DNA of 64,000 nt from assembly GCF_000284335.1 (NCBI RefSeq), contig NC_017096.1, forward strand, positions 1,116,001-1,180,000, read 5' to 3'. The position numbers and the translations under genes were made by a program. The notes beneath the pieces were generated by a model, which saw only the letters and a list, made by a program, of their open reading frames with translations, searched no databases and had not been told where the DNA came from. Positions 1 to 10,075 of this stretch are shown in pieces. The first letter of the stretch is position 1, and the number at the start of each line of letters is the position of its first letter. The stretch comes from Caldisericum exile AZM16c01 (lineage in GTDB: Bacteria > Caldisericota > Caldisericia > Caldisericales > Caldisericaceae).

Positions 1-71
1 TTTTCAACTTCTTTCTCGACAATAGAAAGCAATTTTCCCTTAAATACAGTTTTTCTCCTTAAAACCTTCAT
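1..71 (-). CDS. N-terminus of a possible NUDIX hydrolase (partial)
   Basis: The last gene of the ATPase operon starts at an ATG at 71 and runs off the left edge, so only 23 complete codons are visible. The peptide (MKVLRRKTVFKGKLL...) is basic and then becomes EK-rich. It resembles the first strand of ADP-ribose pyrophosphatase-type NUDIX proteins, in which a short Arg/Lys-rich lead precedes a 'vfkGkll' strand. It begins 7 bases after the V-ATPase subunit D stop, with a GAGGA-like ribosome site inside the end of that gene. The frame and start are seen directly. The family call is a guess from very little sequence. Confidence 0.4.
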   Translation of the reverse strand, partial: MKVLRRKTVFKGKLLSIVEKEVE

Positions 72-78
72 TATTCGG

Positions 79-699
79 TTAATGTCCTCGGATGATATCT
101 TTAATCTTCAGAAGCCTTGAAATGTTCTCCCGATCCATCTCCTCCAATTTGCCCTCAATAAACTTTATTGTTTCCTCAAGATTTGGGATCATTACGTACT
201 CAAGGGCATTTACTCTTCTTCTTACCTTTGCAACCTCAAGTGCAATGGAATATAGTTCCTGTTCAATAGAAGCAAGTTCAATAATTCTTTCTATGAGTTT
301 GAGAATTTCAAGAAACGTATAATCAAGCATCACTGGTGTTAAAGAATAAGGATACGCAATAGGCGAACCACTTGTTTTTTCTAAAAATGTTGGATATTTA
401 ACATTCATTACATTCACAAGTTTATAGGATAAATCAATCTTAAAATTACTCCCTTCTAAAAGGGAGTCGAGGACTTCTTCGTTTATATCCTGGGTAGAAA
501 TTTCAAACTTTTTTAATGCAAGAACAAATTTTTCGTCGAAATCTTTCCTCAATTCAACATATCTTTTGGACACATCGAGGAAATTTTTCATCAAACCTTC
601 AAGTTTGTCTTTTAAAAGTTTATGTCCTCTTTTAGCAAGAACAAGCCTCTCCTTTAAACGGAGAAGCTCCATTCTTGTTGGATTTACATTAAGAAGCAT
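79..699 (-). CDS. atpD: V-type ATPase subunit D (central stalk)
   Basis: This 206-residue protein is the coiled-coil rotor shaft of the V/A-type ATPase, sitting inside the A3B3 head. The N-terminal [23 protein letters not shown] is the family signature: V/A-type D subunits start with 'PT+~L~~lk~~L~~a~~g~~LLK~K'. A second long helix near the C-terminus (about residues 140-195) completes the antiparallel coiled coil. Length is normal for the family. It is last of the V-ATPase genes, after subunit B, whose stop it overlaps by about 11 bases. The function is secure. Confidence 0.95.
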   Translation of the reverse strand: MLLNVNPTRMELLRLKERLVLAKRGHKLLKDKLEGLMKNFLDVSKRYVELRKDFDEKFVLALKKFEISTQDINEEVLDSLLEGSNFKIDLSYKLVNVMNVKYPTFLEKTSGSPIAYPYSLTPVMLDYTFLEILKLIERIIELASIEQELYSIALEVAKVRRRVNALEYVMIPNLEETIKFIEGKLEEMDRENISRLLKIKDIIRGH

Positions 700-2092
700 T
701 GCTCTCTACCTCTTTTTTAAGGTACTTCGAAAGATACTTTTCAATGAATTGAGGTTTAACTCTCTTAAGTTCTTCAACAGGAAGCATTGAAAGGAGTTTC
801 CAACCAATTTCAAGAGTTTCCTCTATAGACCTATTTTCATATTCGCCTTGTTTTACGAAGTTTCTTTCAAACTCATCTGCGAATTTTACGTGCATTAAGT
901 CAACGGGAGTTAATGCGCTTTCACCCAATACTGTTAGGAGTTCACGTGCTTCTCTTCCTCTTGCATAACTTGCAAAGAGCTGGTTCATAATACTTGCGTG
1001 ATCTTCTCTTGTTTTCCCAGGACCAATTCCTTTATCTTTTAGCCTCGACAAACTTGGCAAAACATCTATTGGTGGATAAATGCCTTGCTGATACAAACTT
1101 CTACTCAAGAAAATCTGCCCTTCGGTAATATAACCGGTTAAGTCTGGAATTGGGTGGGTTTTATCATCTTCTGGCATTGTTAAAACTGGTATTTGAGTAA
1201 TTGATCCTTTTTTACCTTTAATTCTTCCTGCTCTTTCATAAATTGTTGCAAGATCGGTATACATATATCCAGGATATCCTCTACGCCCAGGCACTTCCTT
1301 TCTTGCAGCAGAAATCTCACGGAGCGCTTCACAATAGTTAGTCATGTCAGTCATTATTACAAGGACATGCATTCCAAGTTCAAATGCAAGGTACTCTGCA
1401 GCAGTTAATCCAAACCTTGGAGTTGCAATTCTTTCAATTACAGGATCATTTCCTAAATTGATAAACATGACTGCTCTTTCCAATGCACCAGATTCCCTAA
1501 AACTCTTTATGAAAAAGTTTGCCTCTTCAAAGGTAATACCCATTGCCACAAAAACTACAGCAAATTTTTCCTCTTTACCTAAAACCTTTGCTTGCCTTGC
1601 TATTTGTGCGGCAAGTTGAGCATGTGGCAACCCAGATCCAGAAAATATTGGAAGTTTCTGACCTCGCACAAGAGTATTTAATCCATCAATTGCAGAAATA
1701 CCTGTTTGTATGAATTCAGATGGATAGTCTCTTGCATATGGATTGATAGGACTTCCATTAATGTCAAATTTCTTGTCTGGAATTAAAGGTGGTGCTCCAT
1801 CAATAGGCTTTCCAGAACCATCAAAAATTCTTCCTAAAATATCAGGCGAAACACCCAATTCAACACCGTGTCCCAAAAATTTTACTTTAACTTCTCCAAG
1901 GCTCAAGCCCGAAGTTCCTTCAAAAACCTGAATGAGAGCCATATTTCCATTAACTTCAAGGACTTGCCCTCTTTTTATTGTTCCGTCAGCGGTCTTTATT
2001 TCAACAATTTCATTGTAAGTTGCCTTTTCTACATTATCAACTAAAAGTAATGGACCTGCAATTTCTTTAGCAGTTGTATATTCCTTAGGCAT
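689..2092 (-). CDS. atpB: V-type ATPase subunit B (non-catalytic nucleotide-binding head subunit)
   Basis: Alternates with subunit A in the soluble A3B3 head. The length (467 residues from ATG 2092) and the run of conserved blocks ([61 protein letters not shown]) are those of V/A-ATPase B subunits. The usual P-loop of A is replaced by FSGSGLPH, as expected for the non-catalytic partner. A GTG codon at 2104 could extend it by four residues. ATG 2092 is preferred because AGGTGG lies just in front. The start overlaps the end of subunit A by 8 bases, implying translational coupling. Confidence 0.96.
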   Translation of the reverse strand: MPKEYTTAKEIAGPLLLVDNVEKATYNEIVEIKTADGTIKRGQVLEVNGNMALIQVFEGTSGLSLGEVKVKFLGHGVELGVSPDILGRIFDGSGKPIDGAPPLIPDKKFDINGSPINPYARDYPSEFIQTGISAIDGLNTLVRGQKLPIFSGSGLPHAQLAAQIARQAKVLGKEEKFAVVFVAMGITFEEANFFIKSFRESGALERAVMFINLGNDPVIERIATPRFGLTAAEYLAFELGMHVLVIMTDMTNYCEALREISAARKEVPGRRGYPGYMYTDLATIYERAGRIKGKKGSITQIPVLTMPEDDKTHPIPDLTGYITEGQIFLSRSLYQQGIYPPIDVLPSLSRLKDKGIGPGKTREDHASIMNQLFASYARGREARELLTVLGESALTPVDLMHVKFADEFERNFVKQGEYENRSIEETLEIGWKLLSMLPVEELKRVKPQFIEKYLSKYLKKEVESNAS

Positions 2093-3860
2093 GTTCCACC
2101 TCACTTAAAAGAGACTCAAAGGATTGCTTAATTTTTTCCTCAAGTTCGTCAAATTTTTCAAGATTCTTTTCGGGGATAAATTTCGCCCTTGATATTTCAA
2201 CTCGTACGGGGAGGGTTATAATTTGTTCAAGTTCAACACTTTTCTTTAATGCATCTTCTGCAAGTTCCGCAAAGGCAAAAATTAACCTTATCATCCTATA
2301 TTGCTTCTTTAAAGAAGTGTATGTATCTTCTGGGTCAAATGCATCTTGCTGTAGGAAGTCCTCTCTTATGGAGCGGGCAATTTCAAGTGTAAGTCTATCA
2401 TGCGGGGAGAGTGCATCAATACCAACAAGCCTTACCATCTCTTGTAATTCTGCCTCTTTTCTTAAGATGGAAAGTGCTCTTGCCCTGTAATTAGTCCATC
2501 CAACTCCCGCGTTCTTATCATAAAATTCCTTTAACTGATCTGCATACAATGAATAACTTCTAAGCCAATGGATTGCAGGGAAGTGTCTTGCATACGCTAA
2601 AGATGCGTCAAGAGACCAGAAAACCCTTACAGTTCGAAGCGTCGCTTGAACTACTGGATCCGACAAATCTCCACCTGGTGGTGATACGGCACCAATAACA
2701 CTCAAGCTTGAAACTGCCTCATTTTTACCAAGGATATAAACCTTTCCTGCTCTTTCATAGAAAGAAGAAATACGTGATGCAAGATACGCTGGATATCCTT
2801 CTTCACCAGGCATTTCCTCAAGTCTTCCAGACATTTCTCTCATCGCCTCTGCCCAACGAGATGTTGAATCCGCCATTAGAGCAACATTATAACCCATATC
2901 TCTATAATACTCAGCAATAGTAATACCAGTGAATACTGACGCTTCTCTTGCTGCAACTGGCATATTTGAGGTATTTGCAACAAGGACAGTCCTTTCCATA
3001 AGAGGTCTACCAGATTTTGGGTCTTTGAGTTCGGGGAATTCAATGAGAACATCTGTCATTTCATTTCCTCTTTCTCCGCATCCAATAAACACAATAACGT
3101 CTGCGTCAGCCCATTTAGATAACTGATGCTGAACTACGGTTTTTCCGCTTCCAAAAGGCCCAGGGACACAAGCAGTTCCGCCTTTTGCAATGGGAAAGAA
3201 CATATCGATTGTTCTTTGACCAGTTACAAGTGGTTCATCTGGTGGAATACGAGTTTTAACAGGTCTTGCAAATCTTACAGGCCATTTATGATACATTTTT
3301 AATTCAATTTCCTTATCGCCATCTTTAAGGACTGCAACAACTGTTTCAATATTGTAATCACCCTCGCCTATAATTTTTATAACAGTGCCTTTTGTGTTTG
3401 GTGGTACAAGGATTTTATGCTTTATAATTGGAGTTTCCTGAACTTCACCTAAAACATCGTTTGAGGAAACTTCTTCACCAACCTTTGCAACAGGAACAAA
3501 GTGAAAGAGTTTTTCCCGATTAAGTGGTGTTGCGAAAATTCCTCTTTGGACAAACTCACCATACTTTGCCATTAGTTCATCAAGTGGTCTTTGAACACCG
3601 TCATATATTGAGCCGATAAGTCCAGGTCCAAGTTCAACACTAAGAGGCATACCTGTTGAATATACAGGCTCCCCTGGCCCGATACCTGATGTATCTTCAT
3701 AGACCTGAATTGAAGACAAATTACCCCTTACTTCAATTATTTCACCAAAGAGCCTCTTTTCCCCAACATACACCATTTCATACATTTTTGCGTTGGGTAT
3801 ATCACTTGCAACTACAAGAGGCCCAGCGACTTTTACAATCTTACCAATTCTTTCCTCCAT
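2085..3860 (-). CDS. atpA: V-type ATPase subunit A (catalytic)
   Basis: Catalytic ATP-hydrolysing or ATP-synthesising subunit, 591 residues as in other V/A-type A subunits. The Walker A loop GPFGSGKT is at residues 234-241. Further blocks include [13 protein letters not shown] and the family's inserted non-homologous region between about residues 110 and 200. It lies between subunits F and B with only 2 bases to F. No ATP-synthase F-type genes are present in the window, so this complex is the visible ATPase of the cell here. Whether it runs as a synthase or a pump cannot be read from the sequence. Confidence 0.97.
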   Translation of the reverse strand: MEERIGKIVKVAGPLVVASDIPNAKMYEMVYVGEKRLFGEIIEVRGNLSSIQVYEDTSGIGPGEPVYSTGMPLSVELGPGLIGSIYDGVQRPLDELMAKYGEFVQRGIFATPLNREKLFHFVPVAKVGEEVSSNDVLGEVQETPIIKHKILVPPNTKGTVIKIIGEGDYNIETVVAVLKDGDKEIELKMYHKWPVRFARPVKTRIPPDEPLVTGQRTIDMFFPIAKGGTACVPGPFGSGKTVVQHQLSKWADADVIVFIGCGERGNEMTDVLIEFPELKDPKSGRPLMERTVLVANTSNMPVAAREASVFTGITIAEYYRDMGYNVALMADSTSRWAEAMREMSGRLEEMPGEEGYPAYLASRISSFYERAGKVYILGKNEAVSSLSVIGAVSPPGGDLSDPVVQATLRTVRVFWSLDASLAYARHFPAIHWLRSYSLYADQLKEFYDKNAGVGWTNYRARALSILRKEAELQEMVRLVGIDALSPHDRLTLEIARSIREDFLQQDAFDPEDTYTSLKKQYRMIRLIFAFAELAEDALKKSVELEQIITLPVRVEISRAKFIPEKNLEKFDELEEKIKQSFESLLSEVEHA

Positions 3861-3862
3861 AT

Positions 3863-4195
3863 CTATTTTCCTCCAACAGTTTTTCCCAAAATATTAATGC
3901 CAACTGCTTTCTCAACCACTTCGCCTATCATTTTTACAGTTTCTCCACTTTTTTCAATTGTTGGTAGCATCATGATTGTAGGAAGTGGTGCAGTCTTTTT
4001 ACTCACAATGTCTTTAACCACGTCTACATATATCTCTTCTGTCAGGATAATAGCATAATCGCCACTTTTTAAAATTTCTTTTAGCTTGCTTGCAAGTTCA
4101 GTGCTATTTTCGGCATAGTACATATCGATTCCAAAACTCTTCAAAAGTATTCCAAGTCTCTTTCTTCCTACAAAAGCAATTTTATTCATATGCAA
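3863..4195 (-). CDS. atpF: V-type ATPase subunit F
   Basis: Small (about 110 residues) CheY-like fold subunit that binds subunit D in the central stalk. Visible features are the initial strand KIAFVGRKRLGILLKSFGI, the pattern DYAIILTEEIYVDV and a glycine-rich tail, all typical of V/A-type F. It starts inside the end of subunit C; the ATG at 4195 or a second one at 4189 could be used, overlapping C by 14 or 8 bases. Its size, and its position between C and A, match the standard V/A operon order. Confidence 0.9.
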   Translation of the reverse strand: MHMNKIAFVGRKRLGILLKSFGIDMYYAENSTELASKLKEILKSGDYAIILTEEIYVDVVKDIVSKKTAPLPTIMMLPTIEKSGETVKMIGEVVEKAVGINILGKTVGGK

Positions 4196-5123
4196 ACTCC
4201 AACTCTGGAATTTCTTTAGGATCTACTCCATAGTAAAGAGCATAAGCAAGTTTCTGAAGAAGGCTTGCTTCATTGCTCAACTTTAGAAGGTAAACGAAAA
4301 TCGGCTCAATTCCCTCATTTAAATATTTTCCTTTAGAAAATGTCTCTCTCAAAGTATCTAATACAAGTGTTTCATATGATTCTACAAGATATTCCTCTGA
4401 ATACAACCCTTTCGATTCATTAAGAAACAATTCAAATTCCAAAAAGTCTTTAAATTTTGAAACAATTTCTGGGTATTTCAAACGTTCTTTTATGTAGGCT
4501 AATATTTTATTAAAATTCATCTCCGATATGAAATTGTTTTTTACGAAGTTGTAATTTCTCATAAGCGTAGAGAGAATAACATTTTTTGTATATGACTTAT
4601 AAAAGTTTAATAAAAACTCACTTTTGGTTTGCTCGGCGTTTCTCAGAAGAAAATTGAGGTAATATACATCGACTACCAAAGGTTTTAAATAAGAAGGATA
4701 GTCTCTCTTAAGTTCTTCAAAACATTCTGTAAATTCCGTAGGGAGACTTTGAGGTGATTCAAAAAGTAAATGGGTAAAATCATTTTCAATTACATTACCC
4801 AATGATATTTTCTTTAATAGTAAGAAGTATTCTTGCGTTTTAAAGAAAACATTTATGAAACTTTCAAGACCAAATTTGGAAAATTCTTCAAATTCTGTTT
4901 CCTTCCTTTTATCGATTGCATTTCTAACAGATTCAAAATCATCTGAAGTTAGAAAATTTTTGTAAGGATAATTTTGTAGCACCTCAATAAAACCCTTAAA
5001 ATCCTTCCTTACAAGTTCTTTAAATAAACTTTCGCTTATGAGGTTTGTTTCAAGAACCTTTACTCTACCGCAAAGGAAATCATAAAAACTTTTTGGCTCT
5101 ATTTTAAATGAAAAGTTAACCAT
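4182..5123 (-). CDS. atpC: V-type ATPase subunit C (AC39/d-like)
   Basis: A 313-residue, almost entirely helical protein that connects the membrane rotor ring with the central stalk (funnel-shaped V/A-type C subunit). Sequence conservation in this family is weak. The call rests on length, helical content, the repeated 'E...LR~~~~~~~~F~~SF' pattern and its exact position between E and F. It abuts subunit E with no gap (start 5123, E stop 5124) and overlaps F. I see no truncation. Confidence 0.85.
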   Translation of the reverse strand: MVNFSFKIEPKSFYDFLCGRVKVLETNLISESLFKELVRKDFKGFIEVLQNYPYKNFLTSDDFESVRNAIDKRKETEFEEFSKFGLESFINVFFKTQEYFLLLKKISLGNVIENDFTHLLFESPQSLPTEFTECFEELKRDYPSYLKPLVVDVYYLNFLLRNAEQTKSEFLLNFYKSYTKNVILSTLMRNYNFVKNNFISEMNFNKILAYIKERLKYPEIVSKFKDFLEFELFLNESKGLYSEEYLVESYETLVLDTLRETFSKGKYLNEGIEPIFVYLLKLSNEASLLQKLAYALYYGVDPKEIPELEFAYE

Positions 5124-5702
5124 TTATCCAAAAATCTCCTTTGCAATCTCTATTTCTTTTTCTTCCCTAAAACTCTCAATCAAAGAATCAAGCGAATCAT
5201 CAATTTCAAAATTTTCGGTTTTGATAACTAAACCACCGCTAATCGAAATAGGGACATCAGATACTTTAACATCCTTCAATTTTAGTTCATGAGTTATTAT
5301 TTTTTCTACATCCTTCTTGAATTTTTTAAGATCGTTTTCATTCAAGAAAATTGTAGATCCGTTAACTGCATCCTTCCTTTCAAGCGAAAACAACAAATTC
5401 TTGTAAGTATTCTCATCACTTAAAATTGTGGCTTTCAATTGTCTAAAAAATTCATCAAGAATTTTTTTCTTAAGTAAAAGTTTTTCTTTTTCTATTTTCG
5501 CAACTTCAATTGCTTTTGTACGTGCTATTTCCTCCTCAATTTCTTTTTTGAACTTTTCAATCTTTAAAATATATTCCTCTTCGAGTTTCTTTTTAAAATT
5601 CTCGAACTCTTTTTCTAATTCATTTTTCTCTGCCTCAATCATCTCATCTGCCTTTTTCTTTGCAGAATCGATAATGAGGTCTTTAACTTTTTCAAGTCCC
5701 AT
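5124..5702 (-). CDS. atpE: V-type ATPase subunit E (peripheral stalk)
   Basis: About 192 residues. The first half is a Lys/Glu coiled coil (residues 5-95) and the second half a compact alpha/beta domain ending in ISGGLVIKTEN, the hallmark of V/A-type E subunits. It pairs with subunit H/G to make the peripheral stalk that holds the head. ATG 5702 is chosen over a TTG six bases upstream at 5708. It follows subunit K directly and runs straight into C. The function is secure by motif and position. Confidence 0.9.
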   Translation of the reverse strand: MGLEKVKDLIIDSAKKKADEMIEAEKNELEKEFENFKKKLEEEYILKIEKFKKEIEEEIARTKAIEVAKIEKEKLLLKKKILDEFFRQLKATILSDENTYKNLLFSLERKDAVNGSTIFLNENDLKKFKKDVEKIITHELKLKDVKVSDVPISISGGLVIKTENFEIDDSLDSLIESFREEKEIEIAKEIFG

Positions 5703-5708
5703 AATCAA

Positions 5709-6194
5709 TTAGAACACTGCCTTTGAAACCCAAAGTGAAAGTAAAACACCAGAAAGTAATCCAAGAATAGCGTATGTTTCAACAAGTGCTGGAAGAAGAA
5801 TTGCACGCCCACTTTCTTCTGGTCTTTTCGCGGTGAGGTCTAATGCACCCAATGCAGAGTGTGCTTGGTCAAGTGCCGTTTTAAATTCTACAAAACCAAT
5901 GAGAATTCCTACAAGAAGCATTGCAATACCCTGTGGAAGGCTTGCCTTAGGAGTTCCTGCAATAAAACCGAAGAATTGAAGCATTAAAAACATGACGACA
6001 AGCGCATAAAAACCTTGTGTTCCAGGTAGCGCCATAAGGACAAGCATCTTACCAAAGAGTTCTGGTTTTTCAGAAAGTATTCCACCTGCATGTGCGGTCG
6101 TTCTTCCAATTCCGATACCTGAGCCAATTGCTCCCATAGCAGCAACAAAAGCAGCACCAATTGCAACGAACATTGCACCATTAATTACATTCAT
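5709..6194 (-). CDS. atpK: V-type ATPase subunit K, duplicated proteolipid of the rotor ring
   Basis: The 161 residues form four membrane helices, that is two fused hairpins. Hairpin 1 carries LPGTQGFYA (Thr59, Gln60) and lacks a carboxylate. Hairpin 2 has Glu103 in its first helix and the ion-binding Glu139 in LVETYAILG. A GTQG motif plus one essential Glu per four helices is the arrangement of the Na+-binding Enterococcus hirae K ring (known from that family), so Na+ coupling is possible here. AAGGAGG lies 9-15 bases before the ATG. The gene is well isolated by 14 bases from subunit I, perhaps because K is needed in many copies. Confidence 0.94.
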   Translation of the reverse strand: MNVINGAMFVAIGAAFVAAMGAIGSGIGIGRTTAHAGGILSEKPELFGKMLVLMALPGTQGFYALVVMFLMLQFFGFIAGTPKASLPQGIAMLLVGILIGFVEFKTALDQAHSALGALDLTAKRPEESGRAILLPALVETYAILGLLSGVLLSLWVSKAVF

Positions 6195-6208
6195 CTTACC
6201 TAACCTCC

Positions 6209-8206
6209 TTAATGTTTTTTGTTTAATCTAATATTTTTAAATTCAAACCCTAAGGGCTTGAATTCATAACCACCTAAATCATAAAATCTTCCAAAGAATT
6301 CGAGGAAATTCAAACGCATTGAGTGAATAAATGCACCTAACACATTCATAAATAATGCAAGCGCATGGAGTGCAAAAAGTACTAACAAAGTTACAAGTAT
6401 TCCAACGGGTCCAAGCATTTCGCCGATGACTTTGGCCATAAGGTTAAAGGAAGAAGCAAGAATTCCAGAACTTAATCCCAAAGCAAACAATCTGAGATAT
6501 GAAAGTGTATCTCCAAGGAAGCCAGAAATACCATAAGAACTTCTAATACCATAGAGGTTTACAAGAGCAGCGATAGGCTTAAATAGAGGCGTTCTTATTG
6601 ACATCCAACCTCCAATTAATATGAGCATAAGACCTACCGAAAGAAGGATATTATCAAGCAATTTAAGTGCCGGATTTAAACCAACAATTACAAGGAGAAC
6701 AAGGCCAGGCAAAAATAAAAGCCAACCCAATCCATTGAAGATTGCATCGAGATAACTTCTATTTTTAATTTTCACAATAATACTTATAAGAACACCAACC
6801 ATTTGCGATGTAAAACCAATGATTAGAGACAATACCATAAATTGAACAGATCCATTTGGAGAGGTTGGATCAATAACCTGTATCTTAGACATTAACTTTG
6901 AAAGAATAAAATTTGGGAAATATGTAGCAAAGAGATTCCCAAAAAACGAGTTTGTCAACAGCCCAATAATAATAGACGAAACTCCACCATAAAAGAGAAT
7001 CATAAAGAATTTCCATGCACCAATATTTCTCTTGTATTTCATTGCAAATAAAATTCCGAATAGGGCAACAATTAATCCGTATCCCGCATCGCCAAGTGCA
7101 AACCCAAAGAACGTTGTAAATAGAATTGCAACAACCATTGTTGGGTCAATATTTGAATAAGAAGGAAGGCCAAATAGCCTGATGAGAAATTCAAATGGTC
7201 TAAATATAGGAGAGTTCCTCAGACTTACCGGAACTAAATCGTTTGAATCTGTTTCAAGCTCAAAAGAAATGAAGTTTAGTTTACTTATAACTGATACAAA
7301 ACGTGTATATTGTTCTTCTTTTACATAACCTCTTACAACAAGAACTGTTTTCCCCTCAAGAAAATGAAGCATGGAACTTTCTTTCAAGTTAAGAGATCTA
7401 AAGTAATCCTCAAGAATTAAAAGTTTTCTTTTCTCGCTGTAAAATTCAGTTAGTTTAGATACAATTACATTCTGCTCTCCAGAAAGTTCCTGAAGTTTTT
7501 TTTCGATTCTCTGTGCTTCTTCTTCAAAATATCCCGAAAAACTCTCCAAAGGCATAAGAATTTCTATCGAGTAATCTTTAATAATTTGATCTACAAAATC
7601 TTTCTCATCTTTTACAAAAAGCACAAATACTTTGCTTTTATTTTTGTCACTTTCAAACACATGCACAAATAGATCTTGTGTCCTTACATCGCTTTGAAAC
7701 TTTGTTAGGTTTTTTGTATTTACCAAACCAATGAAAGACGATGTCTGTTTTGTCCCTTTTAGAATTGAAAACTGAAACGGAAAGTTAGAAAATAATGCCA
7801 AATTCTTTTTTTCTTCAAGGAGTTTTGATATTTCGCCTTCAAGTTCGTGATATCTATTCCTTAAAAATGTTATTTCTTTGTAAAGTTTATCAAGATTATA
7901 ATTGTTAACTACATCACTAAACTCTTCAATATCTACATCAAAGTCCTGGGGTAAGAAACCTTGAATAAAGCCCTGCTTTTCAAGATTAAATTCCTTAAAA
8001 ATTGAGAATATTACAGAAATTTTGTAAAGTTCGTCATCAAAAGTATGTTCTGGTATTGCTGTCTTAAAATTGTTGTAATTTGAAATAATCTCTTCCGAAA
8101 CGCTTTCAAGATGAAAAGTATTGAGGTCAAAAAGCGTATCTAAAAGTTCCTTTTTACGATCACTGGATCCTACTATTGCAATTTTCTTAACTTTCTCTAT
8201 TGCCAT
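6209..8206 (-). CDS. atpI: V-type ATPase subunit I (a-subunit, ion channel stator)
   Basis: A 665-residue stator subunit. The N-terminal half (about 1-340) is soluble and coiled-coil-rich and contacts the peripheral stalks. The C-terminal half has about 7-8 hydrophobic segments starting near residue 350 (NIDPTMVVAILFTTFFGFALGD). The conserved 'GDxGYG' (GDAGYG) and the late 'DTLSYLRLFALGLSS' block with its ring-facing Arg are visible; this Arg is the one that meets the rotor Glu. It overlaps the end of subunit H by 20 bases. Length is normal for the family. Confidence 0.95.
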   Translation of the reverse strand: MAIEKVKKIAIVGSSDRKKELLDTLFDLNTFHLESVSEEIISNYNNFKTAIPEHTFDDELYKISVIFSIFKEFNLEKQGFIQGFLPQDFDVDIEEFSDVVNNYNLDKLYKEITFLRNRYHELEGEISKLLEEKKNLALFSNFPFQFSILKGTKQTSSFIGLVNTKNLTKFQSDVRTQDLFVHVFESDKNKSKVFVLFVKDEKDFVDQIIKDYSIEILMPLESFSGYFEEEAQRIEKKLQELSGEQNVIVSKLTEFYSEKRKLLILEDYFRSLNLKESSMLHFLEGKTVLVVRGYVKEEQYTRFVSVISKLNFISFELETDSNDLVPVSLRNSPIFRPFEFLIRLFGLPSYSNIDPTMVVAILFTTFFGFALGDAGYGLIVALFGILFAMKYKRNIGAWKFFMILFYGGVSSIIIGLLTNSFFGNLFATYFPNFILSKLMSKIQVIDPTSPNGSVQFMVLSLIIGFTSQMVGVLISIIVKIKNRSYLDAIFNGLGWLLFLPGLVLLVIVGLNPALKLLDNILLSVGLMLILIGGWMSIRTPLFKPIAALVNLYGIRSSYGISGFLGDTLSYLRLFALGLSSGILASSFNLMAKVIGEMLGPVGILVTLLVLFALHALALFMNVLGAFIHSMRLNFLEFFGRFYDLGGYEFKPLGFEFKNIRLNKKH

Positions 8207-8519
8207 AGTTCAAAACCTCTTTAACGTATTTAGGAAGCAATTTGTCTAAGTTTTCTTTGGAAGTTTTTTCAAGATTTTTTAGTTCATTCTCAAAATTTGC
8301 TTTAAACGTCCCAATATCCTTCTTTAGAGTATTGAACTGCTCTTCCTTGAAACTTTCGAGTTCTCTTTCTAATTTCTTCTCAATTTCATCTTGAAGAGCA
8401 ACCATTTCTTTTCTATACTGTTCTTTCATTTCCCTTATCTTTTCTTGAGCATCCTTTAAAATCTTTTCTCCCTCTTCTTCAAACTCTCTAACCGTGTTTA
8501 AAAGGTCTCTTTCAAGCAT
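8187..8519 (-). CDS. V-type ATPase subunit H/G (peripheral-stalk coiled coil)
   Basis: A 110-residue, highly charged, almost purely helical protein (heptad-like Glu/Lys pattern throughout, few Pro or Gly). It sits first among the ATPase genes and directly before subunit I. This is the usual place and size for the H (G) subunit that forms a heterodimer with E. Low-complexity coiled coils give little sequence signal, so the assignment leans on position. It begins one base after the decarboxylase stop and uses an ATG. Confidence 0.8.
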   Translation of the reverse strand: MLERDLLNTVREFEEEGEKILKDAQEKIREMKEQYRKEMVALQDEIEKKLERELESFKEEQFNTLKKDIGTFKANFENELKNLEKTSKENLDKLLPKYVKEVLNYGNRES

Positions 8520-8520
8520 A

Positions 8521-9969
8521 TTACTCTCCTTTCACTACCCTTATTGCAATTTCACTTCCATATCTTATTGATCCTTGAACAAGACCGCCTTTTTCAAAAA
8601 CTTCCTGCGTAAATTCAATGCACTCTTCGTCTATAATCATACCAGGTGCAAGAACAGGAATTCCTGGTGGGTATGGGGCAACGATTCCCCAAGAAACTCT
8701 TCCTTTTGTCTCTCTTAGTGGAACAACCTCAAATTCTCTTTGGAATGCCTCAAATGGCAGCATTGCAAAAGAAGGTGCTTCGGGAAGTTTAGGCATTCTA
8801 ACAGTACTTTTTTCCTTTCTTGGCTCAATTCTTTTAAGGACAGATACAAGGGTGTCAATATCCCTTTTTGATGTACCAATTGTTATAAACAAAAGCACAT
8901 TTTGAAGATCTGCAAGTTCAATCTCAATTCCATTTTTATTTAATATGTGTTCAAATTCAAATCCTGAATATCCTAACTCTTGGACATTTATTGTAAGTTT
9001 AATAGGGTCAAATGCATAGACATCTTTTCCGTTTATTGTCTTATCCGTAATAACCTTGAATCCATCAAGTGCAGAAATTCTTTCTCTCGCGTATTCTGCA
9101 ACTTCTATCGCCTTATCCCACATTTCTTTTCCATGGAGAGCCATTTCACGCCTTGCAACATCAAGAGCAGTCATAAAAATATAAGAAGGGCTTGAACTTT
9201 CAATGATACTTAAAATTTGCTCAATTCGATCAACATTCACATCCTTAGACGGTATATGCAAAAATGAAGTTTGCGTTAAGGTAGGTAATGTCTTATGAGC
9301 ACTTTGCGTCACGAGATCTGCACCTAAATAGATAGCAGACTTTGGAAATTTGGAGTTAAATGGGAAATGTGCGCCATGCGCTTCATCAACAAGAGCACGC
9401 ATTCCATTTTCATGGACAATATCAATTATATCTTTAATTCTTCCCTGAAGTCCGTAATAGTTTGGAGTTGTTACAAGAACTGCCTTTGCATCAGGATTTT
9501 CTGTTATTGCCTTCTTTATTGATTCGGGAGTCACGTTTGTAATGATTCCAAACTCTTCATTAAATTCTGGTTGGACAAAAACAGGTTTAGCCTTTGCAAG
9601 TAAAATACCACCAATAACAGACCTGTGAGAATTTCTTCCTATGATTATCTTCTCATTTTCTCTTACAGAATCGAGGATCATTGCATGAACGCCTGCAGTT
9701 GTGCCGTTCACGAGGAATATTGTTGCCTCGGTTCCATAGAGACTACTTGCAAGATTCTCTGCTTCTCTTATAACGCCTTGAGCATAGTGCAGATAATCAA
9801 GGCCTGAAACTTCGGTTAAGTCAAAATCGAAAAATTTATCGCCGAAAAGCCTTTTTAAAATTTTTGGAGCCCCTTTCCCTTGTGAATGTCCTGGCATATG
9901 AAAGGGGATCATTTTACGCTTTATATATTTCGAGACTGCCTCATACAAAGGTGCCCGTTCTTGTTCCAC
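8521..9969 (-). CDS. speA: Orn/Lys/Arg decarboxylase, fold-type I PLP enzyme (probably arginine decarboxylase)
   Basis: A 482-residue pyridoxal-phosphate enzyme that decarboxylates a basic amino acid, most likely arginine to agmatine for polyamine synthesis. Motifs seen: FHMPGHSQGKG near the N-terminus, LVNGTTAG (about 87-93), VDEAHGAH (194-201) and the cofactor lysine in SAHKT (Lys226). The C-terminal small domain carries the proline-rich APYPPGIPVLAPGE-like block (PYPPGIP), typical of the short Gram-positive type rather than the long inducible E. coli enzymes. Substrate among Arg, Lys and Orn cannot be settled by eye. It heads the V-ATPase operon with 1 base to subunit H and lies 25 bases after a tRNA-Pro. 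Confidence 0.88.
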   Translation of the reverse strand: MEQERAPLYEAVSKYIKRKMIPFHMPGHSQGKGAPKILKRLFGDKFFDFDLTEVSGLDYLHYAQGVIREAENLASSLYGTEATIFLVNGTTAGVHAMILDSVRENEKIIIGRNSHRSVIGGILLAKAKPVFVQPEFNEEFGIITNVTPESIKKAITENPDAKAVLVTTPNYYGLQGRIKDIIDIVHENGMRALVDEAHGAHFPFNSKFPKSAIYLGADLVTQSAHKTLPTLTQTSFLHIPSKDVNVDRIEQILSIIESSSPSYIFMTALDVARREMALHGKEMWDKAIEVAEYARERISALDGFKVITDKTINGKDVYAFDPIKLTINVQELGYSGFEFEHILNKNGIEIELADLQNVLLFITIGTSKRDIDTLVSVLKRIEPRKEKSTVRMPKLPEAPSFAMLPFEAFQREFEVVPLRETKGRVSWGIVAPYPPGIPVLAPGMIIDEECIEFTQEVFEKGGLVQGSIRYGSEIAIRVVKGE

Positions 9970-9994
9970 CTATACCTCCATTCTTATCCTCAAA

Positions 9995-10072
9995 TGGTCG
10001 GGATGGTGGGATTCGAACCCACGACCTCTTGGTCCCGAACCAAGCGCTCTAACCAAACTGGGCCACATCCCG
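9995..10072 (-). tRNA. tRNA-Pro (anticodon CGG)
   Basis: Reads on the minus strand with a 7-bp acceptor stem CGGGATG/CATCCCG, discriminator A and an encoded CCA (9995-9997). The anticodon stem is CTTGG/CCAAG with loop TTCGGGA, giving anticodon CGG at 10037-10035. The T-arm is GTGGG-TTCGAAT-CCCAC. It is 78 bases long without an intron and lies 3 bases after the next tRNA-Pro, so the two are probably one precursor. Confidence 0.95.
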
Positions 10073-10075
10073 TAG

